A stretch of 6,876 bases of DNA, from the NCBI GenBank assembly GCA_031401815.1, contig JANNRW010000295.1:1-6876 (forward strand), in the 5' to 3' direction. Shown piece by piece: positions 5,799-6,876 of the stretch (positions within the stretch are counted from its first letter, which is position 1; each line of letters begins with the position of its first letter). Origin of the DNA: JANNRW01 sp031401815. Its GTDB lineage: Bacteria; Desulfobacterota; Desulfuromonadia; Geobacterales; DSM-12255. The notes beneath the pieces were generated by a model. The model was not told the DNA's origin and did not search any database. It worked only from the letters and a program-made list of their open reading frames with translations. Made by a program: the position numbers and the translations under genes.

Positions 5799-5903
5799 GA
5801 CCTATTGCAGCCGGGCCACAGCCTTTCGGGATCTGGATCAGTTATTGGAAATAGGGGTATTGCAGGGGGTATGAGAGGGGAGAGCGGAGAGGTATGAGTT
5901 GGT
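5799..5903 (+). repeat. 105-bp direct repeat, copy 2
   Basis: Partner of 5443-5547 in the same orientation; the 251 bases between the copies contain the small minus-strand ORF. Equal length with scattered substitutions points to an old duplication with little indel change. Confidence 0.85.
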
Positions 5904-5981
5904 AGTGCAGCAACTGAGATAAGTATACTGGACACGGAACATTTCGCAGGGCACGGGATTTTTTTTGAACCTGACTTTTAA

Positions 5982-6014
5982 GACGAAAATACGGGAAGTG
6001 TCCCTAGTTTTCCC
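5982..6014 (+). repeat. REP-like hairpin repeat, copy R2
   Basis: GAAAA (5985-5989) pairs with TTTTC (6008-6012), then an internal loop TAC/TAG, then GGGA (5993-5996) pairs with TCCC (6001-6004) over a four-base AGTG loop. It shares TACGGG-AGTGT-CC with R1 and R3, but the outer stem is different while still paired. It lies just upstream of the toxin gene. Confidence 0.7.
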
Positions 6015-6029
6015 CTAATATAAACTTTC

Positions 6030-6058
6030 TTGTCATACTGTAGCTTATAGGCTAATAT
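6030..6058 (+). promoter_or_regulatory. Candidate promoter at the toxin-antitoxin pair
   Basis: TTGTCA (6030-6035) and TAATAT (6053-6058) are 17 bases apart and match consensus well, but the -10 abuts the toxin's GTG at 6059, so a transcript from here would begin inside the toxin codons. Either it serves mainly the antitoxin, or the toxin is read from an upstream promoter, or the toxin start is wrong. Confidence 0.4.
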
Positions 6059-6397
6059 GTGACCATACAGACCTTTCCATACGAAATTGATTATTACAAA
6101 ACCGCTGAAGGCAAAGCTCCTTTCAAGGAGTGGCTGGAAGCGTTGCGCGATGTGAACGGCAGGGCAAAGATACGTGTCCGTCTTGACCGGGCGCGTTTGG
6201 GAAATCTTGGAGACCATAAGCCGGTTGATGAAGGAGTATGGGAATTACGAATTGTTTACGGGCCTGGTTATCGTGTTTATTTTGCGATGGAGGGAAACAG
6301 GCTTGTTCTGCTACTTATCGGCGGTGACAAAAACAGTCAGAAACGGGACGTCCTACAGGCGGTAAGTTACCTTCAGGATCACCGGAGGAGGCAGTAA
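6059..6397 (+). CDS. Type II toxin, RelE/HigB-like (phage Gp49, HI1419 family)
   Basis: 112 residues, the normal size for this family of small mRNA-cleaving ribosome-dependent toxins (RelE/ParE superfamily). Family-typical stretches are YEIDYYKTAEGKAPFKEWL (8-26), RVRLDRARLGNLGD (39-52), KPVDEGVWELRIVYGPGYRV (54-73) and LLLIGGDKNSQ (84-94). The GTG at 6059 is the only reasonable start: a TAA in the same frame lies immediately before it at 6053-6055. No Shine-Dalgarno sequence is present, in sharp contrast to the antitoxin. It is first in a two-gene operon and ends one base before the antitoxin ATG. Toxin-first order is usual for HigBA and HI1419/HI1420 pairs. Which residues cleave RNA cannot be assigned by eye. 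Confidence 0.9.
   Translation: MTIQTFPYEIDYYKTAEGKAPFKEWLEALRDVNGRAKIRVRLDRARLGNLGDHKPVDEGVWELRIVYGPGYRVYFAMEGNRLVLLLIGGDKNSQKRDVLQAVSYLQDHRRRQ
6384..6391 (+). promoter_or_regulatory. Strong Shine-Dalgarno site for the antitoxin inside the toxin 3' end
   Basis: GGAGGAGG lies seven bases before the ATG at 6399, within the last toxin codons. Together with the weak toxin start it should favour antitoxin synthesis and couple the two genes. Confidence 0.85.
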
Positions 6398-6398
6398 T

Positions 6399-6701
6399 AT
6401 GGGACAGATGACGGAATATCAGAAAGACCTGATCGAATCACTGAAAGACCCCAATGAAGCAGCGGCATACCTGAATGCGGCTCTTGAAGAGGGAGACAAA
6501 GAGGCATTCCTGCTGGCGCTGCGCAATATTGCCGAGGCAAACGGCGGCATGAAGGCCGTGGCGGAGAAAGCTCACCTGAACAGGGAGAGTCTCTATCGTA
6601 CCTTGTCACACCGCGGGAATCCGGAAATTCGCACATTGTTCAGTTTGCTGCATGGGGTTGGTCTGCGACTGAGTGTGACCCCGGAACAGGTGACAGCGTA
6701 A
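6399..6701 (+). CDS. Antitoxin, helix-turn-helix (HI1420 family addiction module antidote)
   Basis: 100 residues, as usual for this family. The N-terminus has the typical layout: an acidic helix with a DPNEAAAYLNAALEEGD stretch (17-33) and FLLALRNIAEANGG (37-50). A lambda-type helix-turn-helix follows (about 50-90), with MKAVAEKAHLNRESLYRTLS (51-70) as its core and NPEIRTLFSLLHGVGLRL after it. It is expected to neutralise the toxin encoded just upstream and to repress the shared operon by binding its promoter, as known for the family. The start is fixed by the GGAGGAGG site; an ATG three codons later is less likely. No terminator is obvious in the 35 bases that follow. Confidence 0.9.
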   Translation: MGQMTEYQKDLIESLKDPNEAAAYLNAALEEGDKEAFLLALRNIAEANGGMKAVAEKAHLNRESLYRTLSHRGNPEIRTLFSLLHGVGLRLSVTPEQVTA

Positions 6702-6735
6702 ATACCTGACTGGCCTGAAGGAGAGGGGCAGGGCA

Positions 6736-6775
6736 TGCGGAAGTGAGGATACGGGGAGTGTTCCTAGTTTTTCCA
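6736..6775 (+). repeat. REP-like hairpin repeat, copy R3
   Basis: Bases 6736-6761 are identical to R1 (3352-3377), and the right half (TCCTAGTTTT) is like R2. Its stem is weaker than in R1 or R2 and needs G:T pairs (GAGGA against TTTTT), so it may be a chimera or a decayed copy. Confidence 0.7.
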
Positions 6776-6791
6776 TGGCCTGTATGATCCT

Positions 6792-6812
6792 CTGGAGAGA
6801 ATGAATCTCCAG
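6792..6812. other. Perfect 7-bp inverted repeat (hairpin)
   Basis: CTGGAGA (6792-6798) and TCTCCAG (6806-6812) enclose seven bases and are followed by TTTACC. It could end transcription from the toxin-antitoxin operon weakly or be part of a repeat cluster; the T-run is too short for a good intrinsic terminator. Confidence 0.5.
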
Positions 6813-6820
6813 TTTACCGG

Positions 6821-6876
6821 TTCTAATAATTGTTGACTCCATTCTGTATCCGCTATACTGTGAGCAAACTTTTATG
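6821..6876 (+). repeat. 56-bp promoter/start repeat, copy 2 (start of the next gene)
   Basis: Near-copy of 2904-2959, with TTGACT (6833-6838), TATACT (6854-6859), the same 15-base spacer and an ATG at 6874-6876, the last three bases of the window. A gene very probably starts here and continues outside the window; its identity cannot be seen. Confidence 0.75.

Larger units (their letters stand above)
5415..6058. other. Gene-poor stretch rich in repeats
   Basis: The 644 bases between the operon terminator and the toxin gene contain the paired 105-bp repeats, one small minus-strand ORF, one REP-like hairpin and an 8-base T-run (5959-5966) without a convincing stem. No other protein-coding or RNA gene could be recognised on either strand. 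Confidence 0.7.

Noticed and set aside
5443..5903. CRISPR-like or integron attC-like interpretation of the paired repeats
   Set aside because: There are only two long diverged copies with a 251-base interval, and no integrase core sites or inverted-repeat attC layout were seen.
5922..5929. AGTATACT palindrome as an operator
   Set aside because: A single eight-base palindrome with no promoter next to it is expected by chance.
5959..5966. Run of eight T's as a possible terminator
   Set aside because: No stable stem precedes it on the plus strand.
6606..6842. Minus-strand frames reading a 'KLGTLPVSSLP'-like peptide, also near 3204-3488 and 5978-6217
   Set aside because: The shared peptide is just the REP-like repeat read in translation. 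It is evidence for the repeat, not for proteins.

Overview
The window looks like an accessory, repeat-rich stretch of a mid- to high-GC anaerobic bacterial chromosome. A tungsten/molybdopterin aldehyde:ferredoxin oxidoreductase (AOR) family enzyme, Shine-Dalgarno-led genes and REP-like 'GGGACACTTCCC'-type repeats suggest a Geobacter/Pelobacter-like member of the Desulfuromonadia. That placement is inference from gene content and repeat style and is not proven by any marker gene.

Layout. (1) 1-600: wreckage. Three tandem copies of a 21-base unit (56-135) probably mark the end of an insertion sequence. They run straight into the C-terminal part of a Fic-family protein (to 539), which overlaps the first 14 codons of a type I restriction subunit (hsdR-like), and that homology stops abruptly at about 570. 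I read this as a destroyed type I restriction-modification locus. (2) 622-2802, minus strand: an intact 726-residue AOR-family oxidoreductase with its own strong sigma70-type promoter. It is divergent from (3) 2966-3394, plus strand: a MutT-like Nudix hydrolase whose last 13 codons lie inside a REP-like hairpin repeat. (4) 3554-5337: a tightly coupled two-gene cassette, an ABC/RecF-type AAA ATPase followed by a DUF4276 protein (1-base overlap), closed by a clear intrinsic terminator. This is the best candidate for a defence-type system here. (5) 5415-6058: gene-poor DNA holding two gapless 105-bp direct repeats (about 79% identical) on either side of a small minus-strand ORF with a Fic-inhibitor-like SSAVEG motif, then a second REP-like hairpin. 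(6) 6059-6701: a type II toxin-antitoxin pair in toxin-first order (RelE/HigB-like Gp49 family toxin, HI1420-type helix-turn-helix antitoxin). (7) 6702-6876: a third REP-like repeat, a perfect 7-bp hairpin, and a 56-bp near-copy of the mutT promoter/start region that ends exactly at an ATG at the window edge, so another gene probably begins there.

How it fits together. The AOR and the Nudix hydrolase look like metabolic/housekeeping genes. Around them sit a broken restriction locus, an ATPase/DUF4276 cassette, a toxin-antitoxin pair, an orphan antitoxin-like ORF and several dispersed repeats, the usual makeup of a defence/accessory island with high turnover. No RNA genes, CRISPR array or complete transposase were seen.
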